A DNA stretch of 8,287 nucleotides from Desulfobacteraceae bacterium (GTDB taxonomy: Bacteria > Desulfobacterota > Desulfobacteria > Desulfobacterales > ETH-SRB1), in contig JABMRH010000090.1 of the NCBI GenBank assembly GCA_013202725.1, forward strand, positions 1 to 8,287, in the 5' to 3' direction. The notes under the pieces were generated by a model that saw only the letters and a list, made by a program, of their open reading frames with translations, made no database searches and was not told the origin of the DNA. Below, in pieces: positions 1 to 5,560 of the stretch. Position 1 is the stretch's first letter; every line of letters begins with the position of its first letter. The translations under genes were made by a program, and so were the position numbers.

Positions 1-31
1 CTGTTCCCTTTGACCACTCGGGAACCCCACC
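1..31 (-). tRNA. tRNA-Tyr, 5' part only (runs off left edge)
   Basis: Read on the minus strand, the first 31 bases give the acceptor strand GGTGGGG, then TTCCCGAGTGG and TCAAAGGGAACAG. This matches the acceptor, D-arm and start of the anticodon stem of bacterial tRNA-Tyr (E. coli begins GGTGGGGTTCCCGAGCGGCC). The anticodon (expected GUA) and the long variable arm are outside the window, so the identity rests on the 5' third. It lies 68 nt downstream of tRNA-Thr on the same strand, as in the thrU-tyrU pair, and is probably cotranscribed with it. Confidence 0.85.
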
Positions 32-99
32 ATATTTAATTGCAAAATAAAATGAGGTTTGTTAAATAATTATCCTTATTATATATAAAAATAGATTAA

Positions 100-175
100 T
101 GGAGCCAGCGGAGGGACTCGAACCCCCGACCCACTGATTACAAATCAGTAGCTCTACCAGCTGAGCTACGCTGGC
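100..175 (-). tRNA. tRNA-Thr (anticodon TGT)
   Basis: A complete 76-nt cloverleaf on the minus strand. The acceptor GCCAGCG pairs with CGCTGGC, the discriminator is T, and CCA is encoded (the + strand tgg at 100-102). The D arm is GCTC-AGCTGGTA-GAGC. The anticodon arm is ACTGA-TTTGTAA-TCAGT, giving anticodon UGU, which decodes ACA/ACG threonine codons. The T arm is GGGGG-TTCGAGT-CCCTC. It is the first gene of the minus-strand tRNA operon and is followed by tRNA-Tyr. This order is the same as thrU-tyrU at the head of the E. coli tufB operon. Confidence 0.97.
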
Positions 176-240
176 GTGTTAAGAGCAAACCACGCCTTGG
201 GCGGGTAAACAGGATTTTTTTACAACAAATAAAAGTATTA

Positions 241-269
241 TATATAATGGTCTACAATATAAATATCAA
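241..269 (-). promoter_or_regulatory. Probable sigma-70 promoter of the Thr-Tyr tRNA operon
   Basis: On the minus strand, TTGATA (269-264) is followed after exactly 17 nt by TATATA (246-241), which sits in an AT run that also contains TATAAT (242-237). Transcription would begin near 230-234 and leave a leader of about 55-60 nt before tRNA-Thr at 175. Position and orientation fit the tRNA operon. The -10 register is ambiguous because of the TA repeats. Confidence 0.5.
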
Positions 270-541
270 CCTAAATTATTAGCCGTTTGGGGTTAATAGG
301 GCAAACTATAAAATAATGTCAAGAGTATTTTGAATCATACCTTCAATTTTCTGTTATTTTTAAGCTAAATCAAGCATTTTTACATTTGCATATCGTAATC
401 GGCTGAAAATGTGCAAACTTTATTTGATGGTTTCGTAAAAAGTCATTTTGCGAGCGACATTGATCAATTTTGGAAAAAGATTGATGTTACTTTAGATGCC
501 CCTTTTCCGGACATACAATACTATTATTACAAGATGAGAGC
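270..541. other. AT-rich intergenic region, no gene seen
   Basis: Between the divergent tRNA and mltD promoters I find no ORF with a plausible start and ribosome site, and no RNA gene. The stretch tttgatggtttcgtaaaa and following bases (about 424-444), continuing to gcgagcgac (450-458), looks like an interspersed repeat of deltaproteobacterial genomes, but only one copy is present here. TTGATCAA (about 461-468) is a short perfect palindrome. Confidence 0.4.
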
Positions 542-569
542 TTGACAAGGATACTATTTTTTGTGTAAT
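542..569 (+). promoter_or_regulatory. Probable sigma-70 promoter of mltD (and tRNA-Arg)
   Basis: A perfect -35 TTGACA (542-547) is followed by a 16-nt spacer and TGTAAT (564-569), five of six bases of the -10 consensus. Transcription would start near 576, giving a leader of about 40 nt before the preferred TTG start at 617. It is the only strong promoter-like pair upstream of the gene. Because the tRNA-Arg follows 5 nt after the mltD stop, this promoter may drive both. Confidence 0.6.
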
Positions 570-604
570 CGGACAGCGGACACCATTATCTTTAAAAAAT
601 GTTT

Positions 605-610
605 AAGGAG
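605..610 (+). promoter_or_regulatory. Ribosome binding site that decides the mltD start
   Basis: AAGGAG at 605-610 is followed after 6 nt by TTG at 617. The only upstream in-frame ATG (599) lies before this site, with only an A-rich run and no Shine-Dalgarno sequence ahead of it. The site therefore favours TTG 617 as the true start. Confidence 0.75.
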
Positions 611-616
611 CCTGAT

Positions 617-2461
617 TTGCTGAACTTCCGCATTATTTACCTGCCAATCTTTTTGTTACTTCTCTTATACGGATGCGTTCAAACTCTGTATAATACTTCA
701 ACTTTACAGAGTGAAAATTCAGCATTTCCCGAAACCAATGCAGTTGTATCCGCAGAAACAGCCCCAAAAGAGGATTATATCAACCAAAAATCTGAAAATT
801 TCGAGCCTGACAAAACCGATGATACAAGCATTAATACAATCAAAGTCTCTACACTAAATGACGCAAAAAGCTCCGGCACAAAAGCAGATGAAAATCTCTA
901 CGCTCAAAAAAAGATACAGTCGATCCTGGATGAAGCCCTCGATTTTTGCCAGGTATCACAGGACTTCTGGCAAAAAGGGGAGCTTGAAAATGCCATTGAA
1001 GCCCTGGACAAGGCTTACTCTTTGATACTGGATGTCGACACCAATGACGATCCTGAAATGGTGCAGCAAAGGGAAGATCTGCGTTTTATGATATCAAAAC
1101 GTATCCTCGAAATCTACGCTTCTCGAAATATTGTCGTCAATGGCAACTACGATGCCATCCCCATGGTGATGAATAAACACATCCAGGCGGAAATCACCCT
1201 TTTTACAAAAGGCAATGAAAAAAAATTCTTCGTTGAATCATATAAACGTTCAGGCATGTATCGCCCGCATATAGTTGAAGCTCTTAAAGAGGCAGGGCTT
1301 CCTGTTGAACTGTCATGGCTTCCTCTTATTGAGAGCGGCTTCAAGGTAGGCGCCCTTTCAAAGGCAAGAGCTCTCGGGCTCTGGCAGTTCATACCGTCAA
1401 CCGGATACAAGTTCGGGCTTAACCGCGATATATTTATTGATGAACGGATGGATCCTTTTAAAGCAACAAAGGCTGCCATAGCATACCTGAAAGAATTGCA
1501 CAGCATTTTCGGCGACTGGGCAACCGTTCTGGCCGCCTATAACTGCGGTGAAGGAAAAGTTCTGCGTGTAATCCGAAGCCAGAATGTAAACTATCTTGAC
1601 AACTTCTGGGATTTATATGAACGGCTTCCCAGGGAAACCGCAAGATATGTCCCCAGATTTCTGGCCGTCCTTCATATACTTAAGGATATGGAAAAGTACG
1701 GGTTTGATCCAACACAAATAGATACACCTTTAGAATACGAAACAATTACCGTAACAAAACAGGTGTGCCTCAAGGATATAGCCCCAAAAATCGACGTGTC
1801 AGAAAAAACAATGAAACAGCTTAACCCTGAGCTCAGATATAAAATATTGCCTGGTAATGAATATCCTCTCAAAGTTCCACGCGGCAAAGGTGATGTTCTG
1901 CTTGCAAGTCTGGATAATATACCTGTTTCATCTCCGCCAAGAGCGGCTTATGTAAAACACAAGGTAAGAACAGGAGAATCTCTTTCGACAATTGCCAGGA
2001 AATACCGGACCAGCATGTCAAAAATTGCCAGGGTAAATAATATACGTAAACAAAATTATATAGTTGCCGGAACAATACTTAAAATACCACAAAAAGGGAC
2101 TATTATTCCCAAACCGAAAAGATATACTAAATCAAAATACGGGCAAGCAACCACTCATGTTGTTAAAAGCGGCGATTCGCTCTGGATTCTTGCCAGACGT
2201 TATGGTACAACAACAACAAAAATTCAGGGAACAAACAACCTGTCTTCAACAAATCTTTATATAGGGCAGGTCTTGAAGATACCGGGAAGCGATATAGAAA
2301 ATGCCTCGGGTAAAAGCCTTGGAATATACATGGTAAAACGAGGAGACAGCCCCTTTAGTATTGCAAGGCTGAACAATATGCCTCTCGAACATTTCCTTCG
2401 CATAAACCGCCTGACACCAAGAAGCAAAATATATCCAGGGCAAAAACTATACATCGAATAG
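617..2461 (+). CDS. mltD: MltD-like membrane-bound lytic murein transglycosylase, lipoprotein with LysM repeats
   Basis: Cleaves peptidoglycan glycan strands non-hydrolytically, leaving 1,6-anhydromuropeptides; acts in the periplasm, anchored by lipid. Starting at TTG 617 the protein has 614 residues. It opens with a lipoprotein signal ending in LLYGC, with the lipidated Cys at about 20; ATG 599 would add six residues and has no ribosome site. A disordered, Ser/Thr-rich linker follows, then a helical region (about 95-170), then the SLT domain (about 225-335). The SLT domain has catalytic Glu239 in LPLIESGF, then ALGLWQFIPSTG and AAYNCGEG (about 306-313). A degenerate LysM-like stretch (about 374-425) is followed by three clear LysM repeats (about 447-492, 513-557, 570-614), each with a (R/S)(T/G)G(E/D)S core and a final L(K/Y)I. 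LysM modules bind GlcNAc polymers. Length and layout are normal for MltD. The stop is 5 nt before tRNA-Arg. Confidence 0.93.
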   Translation: MLNFRIIYLPIFLLLLLYGCVQTLYNTSTLQSENSAFPETNAVVSAETAPKEDYINQKSENFEPDKTDDTSINTIKVSTLNDAKSSGTKADENLYAQKKIQSILDEALDFCQVSQDFWQKGELENAIEALDKAYSLILDVDTNDDPEMVQQREDLRFMISKRILEIYASRNIVVNGNYDAIPMVMNKHIQAEITLFTKGNEKKFFVESYKRSGMYRPHIVEALKEAGLPVELSWLPLIESGFKVGALSKARALGLWQFIPSTGYKFGLNRDIFIDERMDPFKATKAAIAYLKELHSIFGDWATVLAAYNCGEGKVLRVIRSQNVNYLDNFWDLYERLPRETARYVPRFLAVLHILKDMEKYGFDPTQIDTPLEYETITVTKQVCLKDIAPKIDVSEKTMKQLNPELRYKILPGNEYPLKVPRGKGDVLLASLDNIPVSSPPRAAYVKHKVRTGESLSTIARKYRTSMSKIARVNNIRKQNYIVAGTILKIPQKGTIIPKPKRYTKSKYGQATTHVVKSGDSLWILARRYGTTTTKIQGTNNLSSTNLYIGQVLKIPGSDIENASGKSLGIYMVKRGDSPFSIARLNNMPLEHFLRINRLTPRSKIYPGQKLYIE

Positions 2462-2466
2462 ACTGC

Positions 2467-2542
2467 GCCCCCGTAGCTCAGTGGATAGAGCAATGGATTC
2501 CTAATCCATGTGCCGCAGGTCCGATTCCTGCCGGGGGCACCA
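2467..2542 (+). tRNA. tRNA-Arg (anticodon CCT)
   Basis: A complete 76-nt cloverleaf. The acceptor GCCCCCG pairs with CGGGGGC, the discriminator is A, and CCA is encoded at 2540-2542. The D arm is GCTC-AGTGGATA-GAGC. The anticodon arm is ATGGA-TTCCTAA-TCCAT, giving CCU, which decodes the rare AGG codon. The T arm is GCAGG-TCCGATT-CCTGC. The T loop is odd: position 55, almost always U (pseudouridine), is C here. It starts 5 nt after the mltD stop with no visible promoter of its own, so it is probably processed from the mltD transcript. It ends 1 nt before the stop codon of the convergent methyltransferase, and no terminator separates them. Confidence 0.95.
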
Positions 2543-2543
2543 T

Positions 2544-3539
2544 TTAAATCACTCCAGTAATAATCCCGGAATCATTCGGCCCCTGGAAAGAAAGGCGCTG
2601 AATTTCCTTTACACCCGCTTTAGCAAGCATATCGGTAATCTGTTTTTCAGAATATGACTGGCCGGCAGGCGTGCCTAAAAGCATATTAAGGCAAAAAAGC
2701 GCGGGGAAAAGAGGACCGTCCATTGTATTGTTTAAAATAAAATCATGCGCGATTATCATACCTCCCGGCTCCAGGGCTGAAACAGTTTTTTCGATGATCC
2801 GCTGACAGTCCTTTTGCCCTTCTCCATGGAGAATGTGAGAAAGCCAGGCAACATCATATACCCCTTCAATGCCCTCTTCCACATAGTTGCCGTCCATAAA
2901 ATCTATCCGGTCGGTTAAACCGAATTTTTCAATGGTTTTTTCTGCAAAAGGCCTGGTGGTGGGAAGATCATATACTGTGGCTTTAAGCCGGGGATTTTTC
3001 ATGCAAAAATGGATGGCATAGGTTCCGGGCCCGCCGCCCAGGTCGAGCATGTGATGTCGTTCAGAAAGATCTATTTTATCTGCCAACAAAGGAGCCATGC
3101 TCATGGCTATATTAAACATTCCCATAAGGAAACTTTCCCGCCATTCCGGACTTGTGTGAGACGCTCTTGCTCTGACAGGCTCTCCGGTACTAACGGCCTG
3201 ATCCAGCTTGGACCATGAGTCTACAAGGTGGTGATGGTGGGTGATGATATAGCCGATATACTTTGGAGAGTCTTTTGAGAGAAAAGTTTTGCCTGCATGG
3301 GTGTTGGAAAACTTATTATCTTTTTTCTCCAGCAGGTTCATGGCTGTAAGAGCATTAAAAAGCCTGCCTGCTCCTTCTTTGCTCACATTCAGTTTTTGTG
3401 CAATATCTTCACCTGAAAGCTGTTTTTCACCTATTGCAGTAAATATATCGAGCTTAACTGCGGCGTGAAGCGTGCATGTTGCCCAGTACCGACCTGATAA
3501 TTGAAGCAGTCTGCCTTGATTCCATTCCTGTTTTTCCAT
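2544..3539 (-). CDS. SAM-dependent O-methyltransferase (CrtF/hydroxyneurosporene-type, class I)
   Basis: Transfers a methyl group from SAM, usually to a hydroxyl of a small aromatic or polyketide-like acceptor; the substrate cannot be told from the sequence. The 331-residue reading starts at ATG 3539, 7 nt after AAGGAG (3552-3547). An ATG 14 codons upstream lacks a ribosome site. The N-terminal part (about 1-90) is a winged-helix dimerisation domain (AAVKLDIFTAIGE, then GRLFNALTAMNLLEK). The Rossmann domain carries SAM motif I LDLGGGPG (about 165-172), VYDLP (189-193), the acidic MDGNY loop, LSHILHGEG (His about 238, at the position of the usual catalytic His) and LEPGGMIIAHD (post-motif III). 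Length is typical of the family. It stands alone with its own promoter and converges on mltD-tRNA-Arg, its stop 1 nt from the tRNA 3' end. Related enzymes can also act on arsenic or corrinoid-linked compounds, but nothing nearby supports that. Confidence 0.85.
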   Translation of the reverse strand: MEKQEWNQGRLLQLSGRYWATCTLHAAVKLDIFTAIGEKQLSGEDIAQKLNVSKEGAGRLFNALTAMNLLEKKDNKFSNTHAGKTFLSKDSPKYIGYIITHHHHLVDSWSKLDQAVSTGEPVRARASHTSPEWRESFLMGMFNIAMSMAPLLADKIDLSERHHMLDLGGGPGTYAIHFCMKNPRLKATVYDLPTTRPFAEKTIEKFGLTDRIDFMDGNYVEEGIEGVYDVAWLSHILHGEGQKDCQRIIEKTVSALEPGGMIIAHDFILNNTMDGPLFPALFCLNMLLGTPAGQSYSEKQITDMLAKAGVKEIQRLSFQGPNDSGIITGVI

Positions 3540-3578
3540 ACCTGTTCTCCTTTTGTTTTTATTGTGATTTTGAAAAAA

Positions 3579-3607
3579 CATTTAGCATTTTCCAAAATCC
3601 GAGTCAA
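3579..3607 (-). promoter_or_regulatory. Possible sigma-70 promoter of the methyltransferase
   Basis: On the minus strand, TTGACT (3607-3602) is followed after 17 nt by TAAATG (3584-3579), preceded by TGC, which makes an extended -10. The predicted start is near 3572, about 33 nt upstream of ATG 3539, with the AAGGAG ribosome site (3552-3547) in between. The -10 match is weak, so the call rests on spacing and position. Confidence 0.4.
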
Positions 3608-3660
3608 ATCCTGGGATGAGGTTCAAGGTTAGTCCAGTATAATGGGCGTCATTACAGTTT

Positions 3661-3728
3661 GACTGCTTGGTGTTACATGTGGTATACGAAAAGCGTTTAT
3701 ATACCGGTATGTAATGTGCCAAGCAGTC
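3661..3728. repeat. 68-nt imperfect palindrome (long stem-loop, MITE-like)
   Basis: Outer arms GACTGCTTGG (3661-3670) and CCAAGCAGTC (3719-3728) are perfect reverse complements. After a small bulge, TTACAT (3673-3678) pairs with ATGTAA (3709-3714), then GGTATA (3681-3686) pairs with TATACC (3700-3705), leaving a 13-nt loop (3687-3699). That gives 22 base pairs in 68 nt. There is no T-run on either side, so it is not a standard terminator. It lies between the methyltransferase promoter and the decayed segment to its right. It could be a small mobile element, a recombination site, or a structured RNA; the sequence alone does not decide. Confidence 0.75.
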
Positions 3729-3795
3729 CACGAAAACGATTTTCCTTTAGTAAACATGGTATCCCTATTTAAGAACTTTGCACAATCCATATATT

Positions 3796-3823
3796 GTCAT
3801 TGCAAGCGAAGTAATCTCATGAC
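3796..3823. repeat. Degenerate copy of an attgcgagcgaag-type interspersed palindromic repeat
   Basis: The 28-nt stretch opens GTCATTGCAAGCGAAG and closes TAATCTCATGAC. Its outer GTCAT/ATGAC ends are reverse complements, and ATTGC/GTAAT are so except for one base. It resembles the gtcattgcgagcgaagcaatct repeat known from many bacterial genomes, including deltaproteobacteria, with two changed positions. It immediately precedes the nuclease-like remnant. The family assignment is from memory. Confidence 0.45.
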
Positions 3824-3977
3824 CCTTTCAAAAGCCGGAAAAGAGCAGTCCCTGATCCTGGAATATGACGGCGTGGAATACCATACAAAAAAACCCGACA
3901 TTGTGACCAAACATAATTTTTCCCAGGAGTATCTTGATTATGACATCTTTTTAAGTAAAACCTTTGCAGTTGTATGA
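3819..3977 (+). pseudogene. Remnant of a nuclease-like gene
   Basis: An open frame of about 50 codons reads as genuine protein: SLILEYDGVEYH, then PDIVTKHNFSQEYLDYDI, before it loses protein-like character (FLSKTFAVV) and stops at 3977. The E-Y-D-G-x-E-Y-H pattern recalls the core of Vsr-like or DUF2726-like PD-(D/E)XK endonuclease domains found at the ends of helicase and defence proteins; that link is from memory and tentative. No ribosome site precedes it. The open frame extends left to 3714, but that part runs through the degenerate repeat and starts inside the 68-nt palindrome, so it is not coding. I read it as a fragment left by deletion, not a working gene. Confidence 0.45.
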
Positions 3978-3991
3978 TAAGGGTTGAGACC

Positions 3992-4018
3992 ATTTATCCA
4001 ACGACTTGTTGGATAAAT
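3992..4018. repeat. Perfect 11-bp inverted repeat (hairpin) upstream of yhcG
   Basis: ATTTATCCAAC (3992-4002) and GTTGGATAAAT (4008-4018) are perfect reverse complements around the 5-nt loop GACTT. There is no T-run after it, so a simple rho-independent terminator is unlikely. It sits about 80 nt before the yhcG start, between the nuclease remnant and the gene. An operator, an mRNA stabiliser, or a scar of an excised element are all possible. Confidence 0.7.
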
Positions 4019-4097
4019 TCCCTGCACTTAAAAAAGCTGAAAGGAATTAACAAGAAGTAAAAGGGGATTTTGCTTTGATGAAGTAGATGGAATCCAT

Positions 4098-5231
4098 ATG
4101 AAATTTAAACAATTAATTGATATCATACGTAAAACGCATTTTTCATTACAGCAAAGAGCTGTTTCCGCCGTTGACAGGAATTTGACCGTTAGGAACTGGC
4201 TTATCGGATTTTACATTGCGGAGTTTGAACAGAATGGAGAAGACCGAGCTGTATATGGTGACAAACTCATCGATAAAATTGCAGAAAGTGTCAAACATAT
4301 TAAGGGATTATCCGCAAGGAATTTAAATCTCTTCAGGCAGTTTTATTTTACATATCCTCAAATTATGCAGACAGTGTCTGCGGAATTGCGATCATCTGAT
4401 CTTGGTAAATTTGAAGTCAATTTCAAAAAATCTACCCTTCGAATTGTGCAGACGCTGTCTGCACAATTACAACAAGCTGAAAATAAAGAATTAATTGGAG
4501 TTCCTCCTAATGGCTTAATAACCAATTTATCTTTCAGCCAGTTTGCCGAGCTTATACGGTTAGACGACACTCTTAAAAGAGCATTTTATGAAATTGAATG
4601 TATCAAAGGAAACTGGTCGGTCAGGGAATTAAAACGCCAGATAACAAGCCTTTACTTTGAGAGATCCGGCCTGTCAAAAGATAAGACAAAACTGTCAGAA
4701 TATGCTCAGAACAGCGCAATTACCCTTGCACCAAAAGATATTATACAGGATCCGTTTTTTTTCGAATTTTTAGGTCTGAAAGATAAGGATATTATAAAAA
4801 AGAGTGATCTTGAGAAAGCATTGTTGGATAACCTTCAGGATTTTATCCTTGAATTGGGACGCGGTTTTTGCTTTGAAGCCCGCCAAAAACGAATAACCAT
4901 CGGCGGCGAGTATTTTTTTATCGATCTGGTTTTCTATCACCGAATTCTGAAATGCCATGTTCTGATCGAACTGAAAATCAAAGCATTTAATCACGTCAAT
5001 TTAGGGCAGTTGAATACCTACCTGAATTATTTCAAAAAAAACGAAATGCAAGCAGATGATAGCCCGCCAGTGGGGATTTTGCTTTGCACGGATAAAAATC
5101 AATCACTGGTAGAGTATGCTACAGCCGGAATTGATAACAATCTTTTTATCTCAAAATATCAGGTTGCTCTACCGGCTAAAGAAGAACTTCAAAAATTTAT
5201 CGAAGACGAGATTTCTAAAAGAAATATTTAA
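4098..5231 (+). CDS. YhcG/DUF1016-family PD-(D/E)XK nuclease
   Basis: A 377-residue protein with the two-part layout of the YhcG family. The N-terminal DUF1016_N domain (about 1-180) contains NLTVRNWLIGFYIAEFEQNG and the conserved GLSARNLNLFRQFYF. The C-terminal PD-(D/E)XK nuclease domain (about 215-370) contains ELGRGFCFEARQKRI, FFIDLVFYH (Asp276), IELKIKAF (Glu291, Lys293) and GQLNTYLNYF (Gln304). The Asp-Glu-x-Lys set is intact, so it is probably active on DNA. YhcG proteins often sit beside restriction-modification genes or move alone as accessory genes; their exact role is unsettled. ATG 4098 has only a weak GGA ribosome site (4089-4091), but upstream in-frame codons offer no start before the TGA at 4038. 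Two 27-nt palindromic repeats lie in frame at residues about 88-97 and 115-124. Remnants of nuclease-like genes flank it on both sides, and the gene looks more AT-rich than the antiporter. Confidence 0.9.
   Translation: MKFKQLIDIIRKTHFSLQQRAVSAVDRNLTVRNWLIGFYIAEFEQNGEDRAVYGDKLIDKIAESVKHIKGLSARNLNLFRQFYFTYPQIMQTVSAELRSSDLGKFEVNFKKSTLRIVQTLSAQLQQAENKELIGVPPNGLITNLSFSQFAELIRLDDTLKRAFYEIECIKGNWSVRELKRQITSLYFERSGLSKDKTKLSEYAQNSAITLAPKDIIQDPFFFEFLGLKDKDIIKKSDLEKALLDNLQDFILELGRGFCFEARQKRITIGGEYFFIDLVFYHRILKCHVLIELKIKAFNHVNLGQLNTYLNYFKKNEMQADDSPPVGILLCTDKNQSLVEYATAGIDNNLFISKYQVALPAKEELQKFIEDEISKRNI
4361..4387. repeat. Palindromic repeat inside yhcG, copy 1
   Basis: 27 nt with perfect arms GCAGACA (4367-4373) and TGTCTGC (4375-4381) around one central G, and outer AATT/AATT pairs (4361-4364, 4384-4387) separated from the arms by two mismatches. 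Together with one flanking base it encodes IMQTVSAEL. It matches copy 2 at 4442 at 21 of 27 positions, and copy 2 begins exactly 81 nt (27 codons) later. Confidence 0.8.
4442..4468. repeat. Palindromic repeat inside yhcG, copy 2
   Basis: A perfect 12-bp inverted repeat: AATTGTGCAGAC (4442-4453), the 3-nt loop GCT, and GTCTGCACAATT (4457-4468). It encodes IVQTLSAQL, parallel to IMQTVSAEL of copy 1. The two copies are the same length and keep the reading frame, so they behave like a protein-coding repeat unit. Confidence 0.85.
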
Positions 5232-5236
5232 CTTTT

Positions 5237-5350
5237 GGGATTTACCTGGCCGAATACATGACCGAACTACCGAAACGCGAACTGCTGGAGCAGAAGCTTC
5301 ACAAAGCGGTTGAATTGGCGCGGAAACGCCTGGAGGCAAAACCTGAATAG
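5237..5350 (+). pseudogene. C-terminal remnant of a second YhcG-like gene
   Basis: Six bases after the yhcG stop, in a different frame, an open stretch reads GIYLAEYMTELPKRELLEQ, continuing KLHKAVELARKRLEAKPE and ending at TAG 5348-5350. It is a charged, helical tail of about 37 residues, with no start codon context or ribosome site at its beginning. From memory it matches the C-terminal tail seen on other DUF1016 proteins (LTELPPK-LLE-KLH-AIELA). It differs from the actual tail of the upstream gene (LPAKEELQKFIEDEI). It is best read as the end of a related gene that was largely replaced or deleted. From 5351 to 5560 I see no gene and no clear promoter for the antiporter. Confidence 0.5.
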
Positions 5351-5560
5351 TGCGACACAGAATACAAATGATGTCAGGGGTAAACAAAAAAATCCTCGAC
5401 AAATTAGACAAATACTGAACTCTACGGCTATTGGCGGTGAAAAAATCGCAAAACAAAATCAATATCCACTTCTTGACGATATAAACTTATAAACTGAGGA
5501 ATGTCCCATAGATTTTTTGTTTTGGGCTTTTCAACATAAAATCAGAAGGCAAATTAGGAT

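Noticed and set aside
1147..2493. Several minus-strand frames under mltD
   Set aside because: All are shadows of a convincing gene on the plus strand, without domains or ribosome sites.
2467..2542. tRNA-Arg(CCU) as an integration site of a mobile element
   Set aside because: This tRNA is a common attachment site, but no duplicate of its 3' end and no integrase gene occur in the window; the next gene is an ordinary methyltransferase.
3638..3643. TATAAT on the plus strand as a promoter for the nuclease remnant
   Set aside because: No recognisable -35 at 16-18 nt upstream, and no intact gene follows.
3661..3728. The palindrome as an integron attC site or rho-independent terminator
   Set aside because: No attC core (GTTRRRY with RYYYAAC) at the ends and no T-run on either side; no cassette array is visible.
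3714..3818. Left part of the long open frame 3714-3977 as the N-terminus of a real 87-residue protein
   Set aside because: It starts inside the 68-nt palindrome, crosses the degenerate interspersed repeat, has no ribosome site and no protein-like character before about 3830.
5310..5492. 60-codon plus-strand frame after yhcG
   Set aside because: It starts at a TTG in the wrong frame of the YhcG-like tail, has low-complexity N/Q-rich sequence and no ribosome site.
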